A DNA stretch of 64,000 bases from contig VFFE01007901.1 in the NCBI GenBank assembly GCA_008921705.1, forward strand, positions 558,371 through 622,370, written 5' to 3'. This DNA is from Burhinus oedicnemus (lineage: Eukaryota; Chordata; Aves; Charadriiformes; Burhinidae). How positions within the stretch are numbered: the stretch's first letter is position 1; each line of letters begins with the position of its first letter. The position numbers and the translations under genes are program-made. The notes beneath the pieces were generated by a model. It was not told the origin of the DNA and searched no databases. It saw only the letters and a program-made list of their open reading frames with translations. Below are positions 32,903 through 43,599 of this stretch, piece by piece.

Positions 32903-33598
32903 GACGAGTCTCTCGCTCCTCCCTCGGGGTCCCCCTGGACCTAGCCGCTCCTTCCTCTCACTGGCAAAGCCGTGAAGAAGGAGAAAGGCCCTGGGAGGAG
33001 ATGCAGAGAGTCCGACCCTCGTGATGTGCGGAGAAGGGGGAATTTCCTGGAGACGGAGCCTGCTGCCTGCGAGAGGGGATGGGGCTTGGCTGCCTTCAGC
33101 TGTGGGAGGCACGAGGAGGAGGATGCAGGTGCCGGAGTCCTAGAGAAGGGCTCCTAAAGCCCAGGAGAGCGGGGCTAGGGACACCCCCTCCCCTGGGCCA
33201 GGCAGTGGCCGGTGGGCAGGCACAGGGAGGGAGAGAGGAGGCTGATGGACCAACTCCGCTGCAGCGACAGCGCTTAGCCTTTATAGTGCCATCTTACAGG
33301 CACCAAATACAAACTTTAAACATCTGCCCGTGTTTTGGGGCCATCAGGCAGCTCTCCAGAGTCCTCACCTCCCAGCCTGTTTTCCTGCAGCCGCCTTCCA
33401 ACCCTTCCTCCTCTTCCTCCCTGTTCATCGCTTCAGCCTTTCCCAGGGCGGGGACGGATCCAGATCCTACTTCTGTCAGCCCGCTGCAACCTGGAGTCAC
33501 TGCCCTGGAGAAGGCTCCTGCGCAGATGGACCTCGAGACCTGCAGCCGCCTGTGACGGTGGCAGGCAGGGAGGGCGTTTTGCTCCGGTCTGGAGCAAG

Positions 33599-33614
33599 TA
33601 AATAAATAAATAAG
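33599..33614 (+). repeat. (TAAA)n microsatellite
   Basis: taaataaataaataag; about four units, immediately after stop-poor GC-rich DNA. Confidence 0.8.
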
Positions 33615-34389
33615 TCATCCCTAGAGCTCCCCAAAGGTGCCATTAAGGAGCAGAGAGTTAGTGATTAGTGGCAACAGGAAAGGGGGGAAAAAAAATATAA
33701 ACAAAGAAGTCATCGTTGTGTCCATGGGGAGAGCACTTCTAAAAATCCTTTAACAGGGCTCATTAAATATACATGGCCTCGGTGGCTGGCTATACATCCT
33801 GATTAGCCCATGACTTCAGCTCCTGGAGTCCTGGGTGTTTCTGCTCCTCACCAAGGAAATAAAAGCAGGTGGTCCATCGCAGCGGGCAGGGCGGCCAGCC
33901 AGGGCCCTGCGCATCGGCACGGCGCGACCACCACCCCATGGGGCCCCGTGATGAGTATGGCACAGCGGGCGCAGGCAGGAGCTGATGCCATGCCGCCGGG
34001 CGCAAAACGGGTCCAACCCATTCGTTCTGGGTGAGAAACAGCAGGAGAGAGACGGAGGAGAAATCAGCAGGGGCCAAAAAGGACCCAAAGACCCACTTTC
34101 GGGTGTTTCCTCCCACCTCGGACAGCCACAGTCTTGACGCATGGCTCAGGGAAGGGGAATCCGTGCAAAACGTCACCCTGTGCTGTCCAGGTCTGCTGGG
34201 GCACAGCCACGTGGCACGGCGGGTGAGATGCTGCTCTCCGAGTTCTTGCTGCAGTCACACTCGCGAGGGCCAGATGACCCGGTTAAAATTTGTGCGAACC
34301 CTCTACTTTCCATCCTCCCTTGCTCTTCTGCTGGAGAACACGCAGGCTCACCCACTCCTTCAGTCAGAGGAGCAGTCCAAGGCCTCTTT

Positions 34390-34640
34390 CTTTCCCCCCT
34401 TCCTTTAATGATATTAATATTTTATTGCTTTTCATTGGAAGGAACATGCAAATGAATGTGTGTGGGAAGGCCCTGGAGTCTTCCAATGTTAACAAAACAA
34501 GTAAACAAGGATTGTCCTCCTTATGAACGATGTTAACACAATATACAAGTGTTGTTCTACAATCGATAACCTCATAGGAAACTCGGGTGGCTGGAGGCTC
34601 TGTTACTACATTAACTCAGATTGTCATTAAAAGGTTTCTG
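34390..34640. promoter_or_regulatory. AT-rich, enhancer-like island with POU octamer
   Basis: Starts with tttaatgatattaatatttt and includes a perfect octamer ATGCAAAT at 34446-34453, an inverted pair cattggaag/cttccaatg around it, two gttaac words and caatcgataacc. The octamer is the binding word of POU factors and GTTAAC is half of an HNF1 site. No exon is visible. Enhancer function is inferred from motif density and composition. Confidence 0.35.
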
Positions 34641-35914
34641 CTTTGCCGATCAAATTGTTTTTTCCCCAAGCAATATGAGAATTTATTTCAAACCTTACAG
34701 TAGGATCAGAGAAACACAGGGCTGCACAGGACATCATGGCTTGACGGGACCAATTCCTAGCATCTCAGGAGCTGTCTCAGAACCCCCAAAGGCTCCTAGG
34801 GGGATAGGGACATTTTCAGCCCTAAGACTATAGTTTGGCACCAAGGCTATAGAGTCAAGAAGCCAAGTTGACTATAGCTTCTCTGCCTTAGTCTTAGCGT
34901 AGCAAGGAAAGAAGCAGCAGAAGGGCTTGAAACCATCATGAAAAATGTCCTGACATCTCTTGATGGGAAGGGAGGTGAAATCAGGAGTCCCTGCACCTGT
35001 TCACATGGTCTTCTACTGCCTGAGCTAAAGGAGTTTACAGCTCTGCAAAGCTCTTACCCAGTTCGGTCACTTGCAAGAGACAGATCCTCAAATGGGAGAT
35101 CTGGAAAGACACGAGATGCAGATTAAGATTTCACTATAAAGCATCCAACCCAAAACACCTGGGTGAGAAGGAGCGTGAGATTTATTGCCGTCAATTTTTA
35201 GCTGCTGATCTCAAGATGGAGACTAATTAAAAACAGAGGTCTCACGCAAGAAAAACCTTCCCAATTCAGATAAGTCAAAGTCCTACAAACACTGCATTTG
35301 CCAAAAGTCATGATAATTGCTATATTGTCTTTATGGGGGCCGTGATGGTTTTGCATAAAAGTATAGAAAAATAGGAGCGCGACATCAGGAAAGAGAGGAA
35401 TACAAAGGTAACACCTGCTTGCAGTCAAGTTAAACATTACTGAAAGCAGGACATGCAGGTGCAAAGTAGTTTGTAAGATTGGGTCCTTCAAGAAAGTTTT
35501 CTGGGTTCAATGCCTTTGGCCGTTCCGGGTGTAAGCAGAGGTCTGAGGTCCTGCTGCGCCAACCAGTGTAACACAACATTGTCAGCTTTCTTCCGTTTTT
35601 TTTCTTTTTCAAATTTTGTTTTTCTTCCCCCCCCCCCACTTCTTTTTCAAATTCCTTCTGGTTTAAACCATCATTTGCTGAATCTTGTGCAAGAAAGGCT
35701 GCAATATCGAATGGGAAATCCTGCTTATGTGGCTCTGCCTAAGAAGCAACATCTGCACAGAGCGAACGGGACACTCGGGTCCAGCACAGCCGTCGTGGCT
35801 CCCCATGACCAAGCCAGTCTCTTCCCAGATCCGAGTCCCAGGACTCACTCAATCACTTCCATAAACAGTTCCCTTTGAAAGAGCAGCCTGTTTTGCTCAC
35901 TGCTCAGCCTGGCC
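34641..35914. other. Unique sequence, no gene seen
   Basis: No gene or repeat family recognised. A pyrimidine tract with a C11 run and a duplicated ttctttttcaaatt word lies at about 35590-35660. Confidence 0.4.
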
Positions 35915-36090
35915 TGGGCCAGTGGGTAGAGTAATTATGTTAATTCTGCCATCAAAATGATTAGCCATTCCATTTCAGCCAAGAAAATGCTGGAAATTGG
36001 CTCATGATTTATTCTGCACTCTTATTTCATCTCAGCCTTTTAACACGGCACTTGGGTCTCCCTGCAGCTCGCTGGCCAATTAGTCAAATC
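35915..36090. promoter_or_regulatory. AT-rich, enhancer-like island
   Basis: Homeodomain-type words are dense: gagtaattatgttaattc, aaaatgattagccatt, gatttattctgc, ccaattagtcaaatc. It is about 175 bases long, with sharply different composition from its flanks and no open frame of note. The pattern is that of a vertebrate conserved non-coding element; conservation was not tested. Confidence 0.35.
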
Positions 36091-38429
36091 AAAGGAGGCA
36101 CATAGAAACGTGGGCCTTAAACGCAGCCCGGGTCCACACATTGGCAGGATCTGGATGGATCCGTTCCCTGGGGCTTGGGGAAGTGGCATCTCCCTTTGGC
36201 TGGGGATCCCCCACCAGGCTAGACTTTCTCTCCATGTTCAAGGAGCCATCTCCATAGGGGACGGGCAGCTCTTAAGTTCATGAGTTTCTCTGTGAAGTGG
36301 AGAATCTCTGAGCTCGGTCCAAAGATGAAAGAGACTGACCTTTCTCAACCTAAAATAGTGATAAAACTGTTCAAATAGAAACCCCGCTCCCAGCTGGAGG
36401 CAACCAGTAGTGACCGAGGCTGGAAGGGGCCAAGTTCCCTCACTCACGCCTGCTCCTGGCCGCGTTGGATGCCTCACCGTGACCAGTGCGTTTTTCTCTA
36501 ATCTGCTTTCAAGTGTCCCCCAAGGGATCTCCAGCGCTTCCCTGGGTAATCTTCCATGGCCTGACACATCTCTCTGTCAAGAGGTTTCCCCGGGCATTTC
36601 GTTTTAAATTAAAAGCCCCATTCTTCTTCGTTGCATTCCCTTTATGCCTTGACATGTCCTCTGCCTCCCTGCATACCCATTTTGCTGAGAAACAATGGAT
36701 ATATCATCCATTCGGAGCACCGCACACCTGTCCCTTTTACCCTGCCCATCGTCTTTCCCTGGTCTGTCTTGATTTTTATGCTGATGAATGAAAACTTTAG
36801 ACACTTCCCATATGTTGAAACCTGAGCGCTCCATGAAGAGTCCTAAGGACACGTCAAGAGGGTCTTCCTGGAGCTGAGCAGACCCCGGCCATCCTCTACC
36901 TGCCATGCCCTTAGCAAACTCATCCAAGGATGCCCTTCTATGTCACCACATGTCACAGCTCACACATGTGTGATCTCCTGTTCATGACACAACTCCATCC
37001 TCACTCTTGTGGCCCATGGCTCTGTCCCCGAGCACACGCTCTGCCCCTCCGGCACAGCACCACCAGGCTGCTTGGACTCATGTGTCTGCTTGCAAGCACA
37101 CCCCGAGTCCTTTCCCTGTCTGCACTGCCAGGTTACGGAGTGGGACAGGTTCTCCCTCCCAGAAGGAGCTGAGCCGCGACCACCGTGGAGCGATTTGTCT
37201 CCTGCTGACCTGTCTCAGGCCGGCTCCTGCAAGCTGCTAAATGGAACTGACTCCCAAGTTCTCCTGGGGCCACCTCCCCATTTATCTCAATGAGACCGGT
37301 GACATTCCAGACTGTGATGCATGAGGCATGCCACCTTCCTCCGCACCGTCACATCTCTGGGTTTTCTGCTTTGCTGCCTCTCTGCCGCACTCTCCCACGA
37401 GACGCCCGTCACCGCTGGGGGTGACGGCTTCGGCTCTCAGCCCAGCAGGCAGCAATACTTCCGAGGCGAAAACACGTTATTTGCACTTCCCTTAAAAAAA
37501 AAAAATGAAAAAATGGTAATCCATGGACACGTCTGATGTGCCAGTGGCTGCTTTTGAACTTTCTGGTTCACTCCTCTCTGGGCTGTCTGGACTAACTCCA
37601 CAGCCACCAGTGCTCCCCAGTGCCCAGGATGGGCTGTGGGGAGGAGGAAGGGTTATCACAACTCCAGCTGTCCTGAGGCACGGAGCAGCCCCACCGAAGG
37701 CAGCACGACTCCTCATGTGTCACAGCGGTGGCACTCAGGGCTTGGGGACAGGTGACCTCCCACAGGAAATTTGGGATGGGCACAGGGCTGAGGCCAGATA
37801 TCCGAAGCCCCAGAGCAGTGCTTTATCCATGAAACTAAGAGAAATACTATCCTATGCGTCAGCAAAAGGTCCTGATGATATTTGGTGCCTCTTCCCCACC
37901 TTTGCACTGGGCAATTTATCTAAACAACATCAAAAAACAGAGTCAGGTTTTCCAGAAGACGCCCTGGGTGGCAGTGCAACAGTCCTGGACTGGCAGAGAG
38001 GGGCAGAGGAAAGCTGTTTTCCTTAATATCTACTTTTCTGTTAGAGATGTCCCCACTCGCAGATCGGAGACCCACCGGTAAATCAGCAGCCGCCTTTGCT
38101 CTCAGTGGGTCATCCAGCCTGAGCCACCAAAGAACCCCCCCTGAAACGAGATTCACGCACCGTTCAGGGCAATCCTGGAGCAGAATTAATTCCAGCCTTT
38201 CCCCGCTGTCAAAGCAAGCAGAGTCCCGGCAGCAAGCTGCGACCCTTCGAACGACTCCTAAATTAATCTTGCCAACTCTTTCAGCAGGAGGGCTTCCTCT
38301 GACTAGTGTGAGCCATGGGAATTCGGGGGCTGACCTGAACGGCAGTGCCTTTCCCAACTTAAAATCCTACAGGAAGGAGGAAAGGTGGAGAGAGCAACAC
38401 CGCCCCACGCCGCAGCCCTGAGCTCCTCC
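36091..38429. other. Unique sequence, no gene seen
   Basis: Ordinary unique DNA with an A10 run near 37495. Open frames up to about 167 codons (37523-38026 plus) have no domain and are overlapped on the minus strand. No repeats recognised. Confidence 0.4.
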
Positions 38430-38480
38430 GCCCGGCGGCTCCGCAGCCGAGGGCTATAAATTACCCGGAAGTGACTTTTC
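38430..38480 (+). promoter_or_regulatory. Promoter-like cluster: GC-rich stretch, TATA-like and ETS site
   Basis: A CpG-containing stretch (cgcccggcggctccgcagcc) is followed by ggctataaat, a TATA-like word, and at 38465-38474 by CCGGAAGTGA, a textbook ETS/GABP site often found in core promoters. The DNA downstream is T-rich (T12 near 38592). No exon or splice donor could be tied to it. A promoter call is inference from motif order. Confidence 0.35.
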
Positions 38481-41400
38481 TCGTAAACGGTTTTAATTTT
38501 TGTTTTTTATGTTCGGAGGGGGAACTGCGTGATCTGTAGCACAACAGATTGCTGCTGGTTCTCCCACAGAGCTCTCAGCCTTCTCTCAGCGTTTTTTTTT
38601 TTTCTTTTTTCCTGCTTTCCCATTAACGAGCAGCCCTAAAGCAAAGCCGAGGAGGCTCATTGTCGGTCGAGATCATCCCCAGCCCCGAGCCGGAGATGGC
38701 CAGATGCAGTTGGTGCCCAATAATTGCCTCTTCCATGTCGTCATCATTTCTCACTGGGCAGGAGGAATGAGGTACTGAAGTCCTAAACGGAGACGCAGGG
38801 GCATCCCGGGTTGATGGCGGGGGGCTGCCGGGCTCCGACGCCTCCTCCATGCTCAGCCTCTCCTTGCGGAGGTGCTTGGGTGTCCATGGACCGCATCCCT
38901 GCGGAGGTGGGTTCCCAGCAGAGATGGGTGTATTGCACCCTTCCGAGACAAGGAAAGGCCGGTTGGTCCCTGCGGAGAGGAAGGACAGAAAGCCACAGGG
39001 CTGCAGGTCGGAAGGATTTTTTGGAGTATGGGAGCAAGGGTTCTTCCAGCGGGGTATTTACTGCATTCCCAGCCACAGATGGTTTACAAGGAGATGCTGA
39101 GGAAACAGGGTTTCTTATCCCGCAGAAAAGAAGCCCAGAGGGGGAACCTAACTGCTGCCTTCAGCTGCCTCATGGGCCATCACAGATAGGATGGAGTCAC
39201 ACTCCCAAAGGCGCACTGCGAAGGTCAGTGGCCAAAAGCTGCTCTGGAGACAACGCCAGTCATTTGAAGCAAGAGGGTGGTCCTCAGGCTTGCAGCAGTC
39301 CCCTCCTAAATGGCTTTTTCAGTGGTTTCTATGATATGGTGAGACAGATCAGGAACTGGGTCCAGTTAACACTGACCCAACAAAAGTACAGTTTGCTGCT
39401 GGATCATGCCTCTTCACCAGCTCATGGCCCGAGCAACGGGACATGGACCTCTCCGATGGACTTGGCGATGGACAGGAGCAGCCAGTACCATTCCCAGCAG
39501 TTTTGCTGTATTTCCAGATTGGGTCACAAGATGGAGCAATTACCCTATTTGTCATTCCTGGCCACCACCTGACTTGTCCTCGGCCCCTGTCTTTGGGGAT
39601 TTTTTGCAGCCTGGATGAGTGGGGTCTTTCTTTGGGCAGGTCGCAGGTGCCTGCTCCAGCAGATACCCGAGTCTGGACAAACCTGCTCCTCAAACTCACG
39701 CTGCGGCACCACGTCCCCTGCACAAGCAACCGGCACAGCGTGTCCCACGAAAGGCCCATTCGGACCACCCACACCGGCTGCCTTCCTATGCCCACATCCC
39801 ACCTCTGCCCCATGGTCTGTCCCACCACTGGGCTCTCTGCGCCCCACAGTGCCTCAGAGCAGCACCCAGAAATGTCTCTATCCCCAGATTTCAGGTCTCT
39901 TCAAAGCTACTGGGGGGGAAGGTGCCTTTGACAGCACAGCACGGGTTCAGGTCTTCACACCCAAGTGCCCTCAAGCTTCAGCAGGCAGCTGAGATCCCAG
40001 CTGGGATGCAGAGCTCCCCTTGGGAGCCACACAGGTCACAGCCTGGTATTTTGGGATGTGGTTGTGCCTCATAACTCTCCAGGAGCATCGGGGACTGAGG
40101 AAGAGATGCTCCATAGCTTAGGAATTGGCAGGACTGGTTGATGGACTGCCTGCAAGCACCATGGCAGGGAGGAGACAGCCAGCCCGGGAACGGTTGAGAG
40201 GGAAAAAACAGTCAGGGTGGGATGCAGGAGGCTGATGTCTGCCCATGGGAAAGGTGAAGGAGCAATGAAGGAGGTCACAATGAGGTGGTCTGTCGGAGGA
40301 GGTATCTGGGGAAGGAAACAAACGGGGCAAGATGTCCCTTTTTCAGCTGACATGGAACATCTGGAGAGGTGGAGCAGTGCGATCGCAGAGCGTGCCGGGG
40401 AGGCATTGCACCGGTGATCTGGCCATGCAGGAGAGGCTCAGCCTGACTGTTCCCAGGGACTTACAGTGACTCGTGCCAGCCAGGACCTTCCCGAGCAAAG
40501 CACTTTCATCAGGAAATGATGGCTCACTGGAGCTGTTCCGCTCCTCCAGATCTCTCCTCATTAAAAACATGTTTGGAAGTAGTTGAAACGTCTCATTTTT
40601 CCACAGACACGTTTTTCTCAGGACAGTTCTTCCTTCCTGAAACTCGCTCTGAAGTTTATTGGCACAACAAAATGGTCTCTTTGGAGTGAGAAGCTCCAAA
40701 ATGGTCATTTGGCCTCTCGCTTCCCAAAAGCTTTCATCAGGATGGGAAAACTGCAAGAGCTCAGGGAGCAATCCTTTCTCAGCAACTTCGGCCATCAGAG
40801 ACCAGGCCAGCTACTTTCCTTACTCCCCATCCAAGCCAGCAGCACAAGGCATGGCTGCACGGACCCTTTGCCCTACGCGCCAAAGATTTCGTGGAAGTTC
40901 AGGGCCACCCAGCACAGAGCAAACAGCACAAAGCCACAGCTGTATAAATATCTGGGGCTGCTGGCCATAACCCTTCCTCCGGGATCCCTGGGACCTCTCA
41001 GCATGTGTGCGGCAACCGAGGGAGAAATGCTTGAGCCTCATCCCCATCCCCAGTGGGCTCCAGAGAGGGAACAGCTCCAGCTTCTCTCCCATGGAGTTGC
41101 AGCTGGAGTGCAGCAAAGGTCTTGGTTTTTCAAGCAACCCTTGTGTTCGTCCCTCCACACATCTCTGAGCCATCGACCTGCTGCCAACAGCTCCAGCCTT
41201 GCCACAAGGAGCCATAATTGATGTCTCACCACCACAGGGTAGATGGGTGGAGAAGGTGCCAGGTGATCTCATGAGCAGCGCAGACTCCATGGATGAGCAG
41301 GGGGAGCCCTGTGAGGCTGGAGAGATGGGAAGGACGCCCTAGGCTGGACCCAGGTGAGACAGCAAGGTGCTGGCCCCACAGGGCTTGCTGGCTCTAGAAG

Positions 41401-42040
41401 AGAGAAAGCCTGTGACCACTTGGCTTGAGCCCACCAACATTGTGGGCCAAACCTCTTGGTCTCAGCTCACTGGGACCTGTGCTGATGGGGCTTGGGCAGA
41501 GATAGGGGCAATGAAACGTGCATATTACTTGTCAGGATCTGCTTGTCCCATGGCACCTGCATAGGACTGATTACATCCAGAGCAGCAACGGGTTTCTCCA
41601 GCAGAGACCACACAACAGATGCAAGCAGCAGCAAGGCAGCACACAGTCTCTCATCCTCTTCCTCCGGAAGAGCCACCGCTTGGGATGAGAGAAGAGCTGA
41701 ATTTTCCCAAGCTGCCCTCACCTGTCAGGTAGCAAACGAGGCCAAATTTCCCCTGTGCAAAGAGCAGCCCCAACAAGCCCCATTAACAACCCACACAAAA
41801 AGTCCAAGAGTCCCATCTCCCTGGCTGGTCCTTCCCCCATCCCAGCCAGCTGCCCCGGGCTGGCCCGGCTGCTCATTCCAGGCGTGTTTCTCATGGCCGT
41901 CGGAGGAATGCAAAGCCCTGGGGTGTTCACGGAGACCAGCACCAGATCTCTTCCGAAAAGGGACAACGGGATGATGTCAGCGGAAACATATTTTTAACCC
42001 ACATTCGAATGAAAAGGAAACGACCCAGAGGAAATGCATC
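38481..42040. other. Unique sequence, no confident gene
   Basis: The plus frame 38814-39572 runs 252 codons from an ATG, one of the longest ATG-started frames in the window. Other frames over it are also open and it contains no recognisable domain, so I treat it as a chance frame. Further frames of 100-160 codons at 39349-39992 and 40343-41221 overlap on opposite strands. No RNA genes or CR1 copies seen. Confidence 0.4.

Positions 42041-42066
<26 letters not shown>
42041..42066 (+). repeat. Poly(A) run, A26
   Basis: Twenty-six A in a row. There is no AATAAA in the 40 bases upstream and no recognisable processed-gene sequence before it, so there is no support for a retropseudogene. Confidence 0.9.
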
Positions 42067-42071
<5 letters not shown>

Positions 42072-42214
42072 TCCTGACAATGAAGAGTCCAGCTTTGCTT
42101 TCAAGTTTTACTTTTCCCAGGACACTGACTCCCTCCTGCCCCCGGCCAAGAGGGAAAAGAGCGAGCGAGGGAGCGAGCAGCCTCCCCGCATGCCCCACAA
42201 ACAGGAAACATCGG

Positions 42215-42224
42215 CTATATAAAG
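42215..42224 (+). promoter_or_regulatory. TATA-box-like element
   Basis: ctatataaag, identical to the decamer at 17098-17107. Upstream lies a purine- and CpG-containing stretch (gagcgagcgagggagcgagc) and about 30 bases downstream a GC-rich segment. No known gene start is attached. Confidence 0.25.
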
Positions 42225-43563
42225 ATCGGGGCTGCGTCAGGAGGTGGAGGGGCAGGACACGGGACGTGCCAGGGGCCTGTGACATCCACCTGGACCCCAC
42301 CAGCCTGCCTGAAGATGGGCACGTTGGCTGGGCCAGCCTGTGCGGAGCGGAGGATCTCTGATGCCGTCCGACCTTCTTTCCTACGGCCGTGCAGCCGGTG
42401 TAAGCCAGCCAGCAGAAAGATGCAGGCTCGCATCCTCATCCACAGTGAGATAAACCCCAGGGAAATGAATTGAAGGGGCTGTTTCTGCAAGGAAGAGCCT
42501 TCAAAGATTTTCTTTTCCATAATACAGTGGACAGAGCCTGCTGGGTCGGGCAGCGTTGCATGTCCAAGCCATAGCTCGGCAGACAAAAATCCCTGCAGCA
42601 CAACATGGGGGGGGAGGGCAGTAAGGGTTTTCTCGAGCCTCAGCACCCCAATTGTCATCGAGCTCCCGTCACCCCAACAGAATCTGGATCATCATCCCAG
42701 CAGGACCCAAATTTCACTCCTCGGGAAAGCCATTAACTTCAGATCCACTGCTGGTGCCAGCCAAGGGTGTCATTTTGATGGGGAGGAAGCAATGGGAGAA
42801 CTTCCTCCTGCTCTGTGTCCTGGAACATGGAGTGACCTGGTGGCTTGGGCTCCCTGGTGGCAGCAGAGGGACTCCAGCAGCTGTCAGGAGGGGATGGATG
42901 GGGCCAAGGTGATGCAGGCAGGAGCAGCAGCTCTCACAGGCTGCAGGGCCTCCATCACCAAGCTTTGCAGTTTCCCATCTTCTAGGGAGCCTCAGGGGAC
43001 ACCTAACACCAACTTGCATCCTGTGAAATATTGTCCAGGTCAAATTCCTGTCCACCCTGCAGAGATAGCCCATAAACCTTCACCCACAGTCTAAAACAAC
43101 CCCTTGTTTTTCTGCGTCCCCCGCCCCAAAATGGTCTGGGCACTCTCCACTCCTCACCAGCCAGCTGCGACGCTGAACACACATAAATAGCAATGCAGCG
43201 AGTTTCAAGAGGATAAAACCATCCAGCAGTCAGAGACCACTTCTCCTCCCACCCAGCTTGGCAGAGCCAGCGGGTCTCAGCCCGTCCAGGACACGATCCC
43301 TCCCCATCCCAGAGCTGGGCTGTCACCGGGGAATTGACGCTCTGAGCCTCCCCACTGGCCTGACAGCTGATCCATGCACAGAGGAAGGAGGTTCATCAGC
43401 CCCAGACGTGCCCCCTCACCTTCCCCTCCCCTGAACCCATCCGTTCCCATCCAGCAGGCTGGGGAAGAGCCATTTGTTGAAACCTCTGCCAGAGAGGTTC
43501 GTTAACACCATTTAATACCCCATTTCCTGGAAGGCATGAGGTTCCAGGGGACAGAGAGGGAGA

Positions 43564-43599
43564 GGGGGAAGGAGGGAGGGAGGGATGGAGGGAAGGGGA
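43564..43599 (+). other. G-quadruplex motif
   Basis: GGGGG-AAGGA-GGG-A-GGG-A-GGG-ATGGA-GGG-AA-GGGG: seven G runs, satisfying the G4 definition in several ways on the plus strand. Confidence 0.7.

Larger units (their letters stand above)
30581..34389. other. Unique sequence, no gene seen
   Basis: The plus frame open from about 31228 to 31875 is one of the longer ones and has no ATG near its start. Its translation has no domain I recognise. A hexanucleotide run (attaac)3 is at 32883-32902 and (taaa)n at 33599-33614. The remainder is unremarkable. Confidence 0.4.

Noticed and set aside
42041..42066. A26 run as the tail of a processed pseudogene
   Set aside because: No gene-like sequence or AATAAA precedes it and no flanking target duplication was seen.
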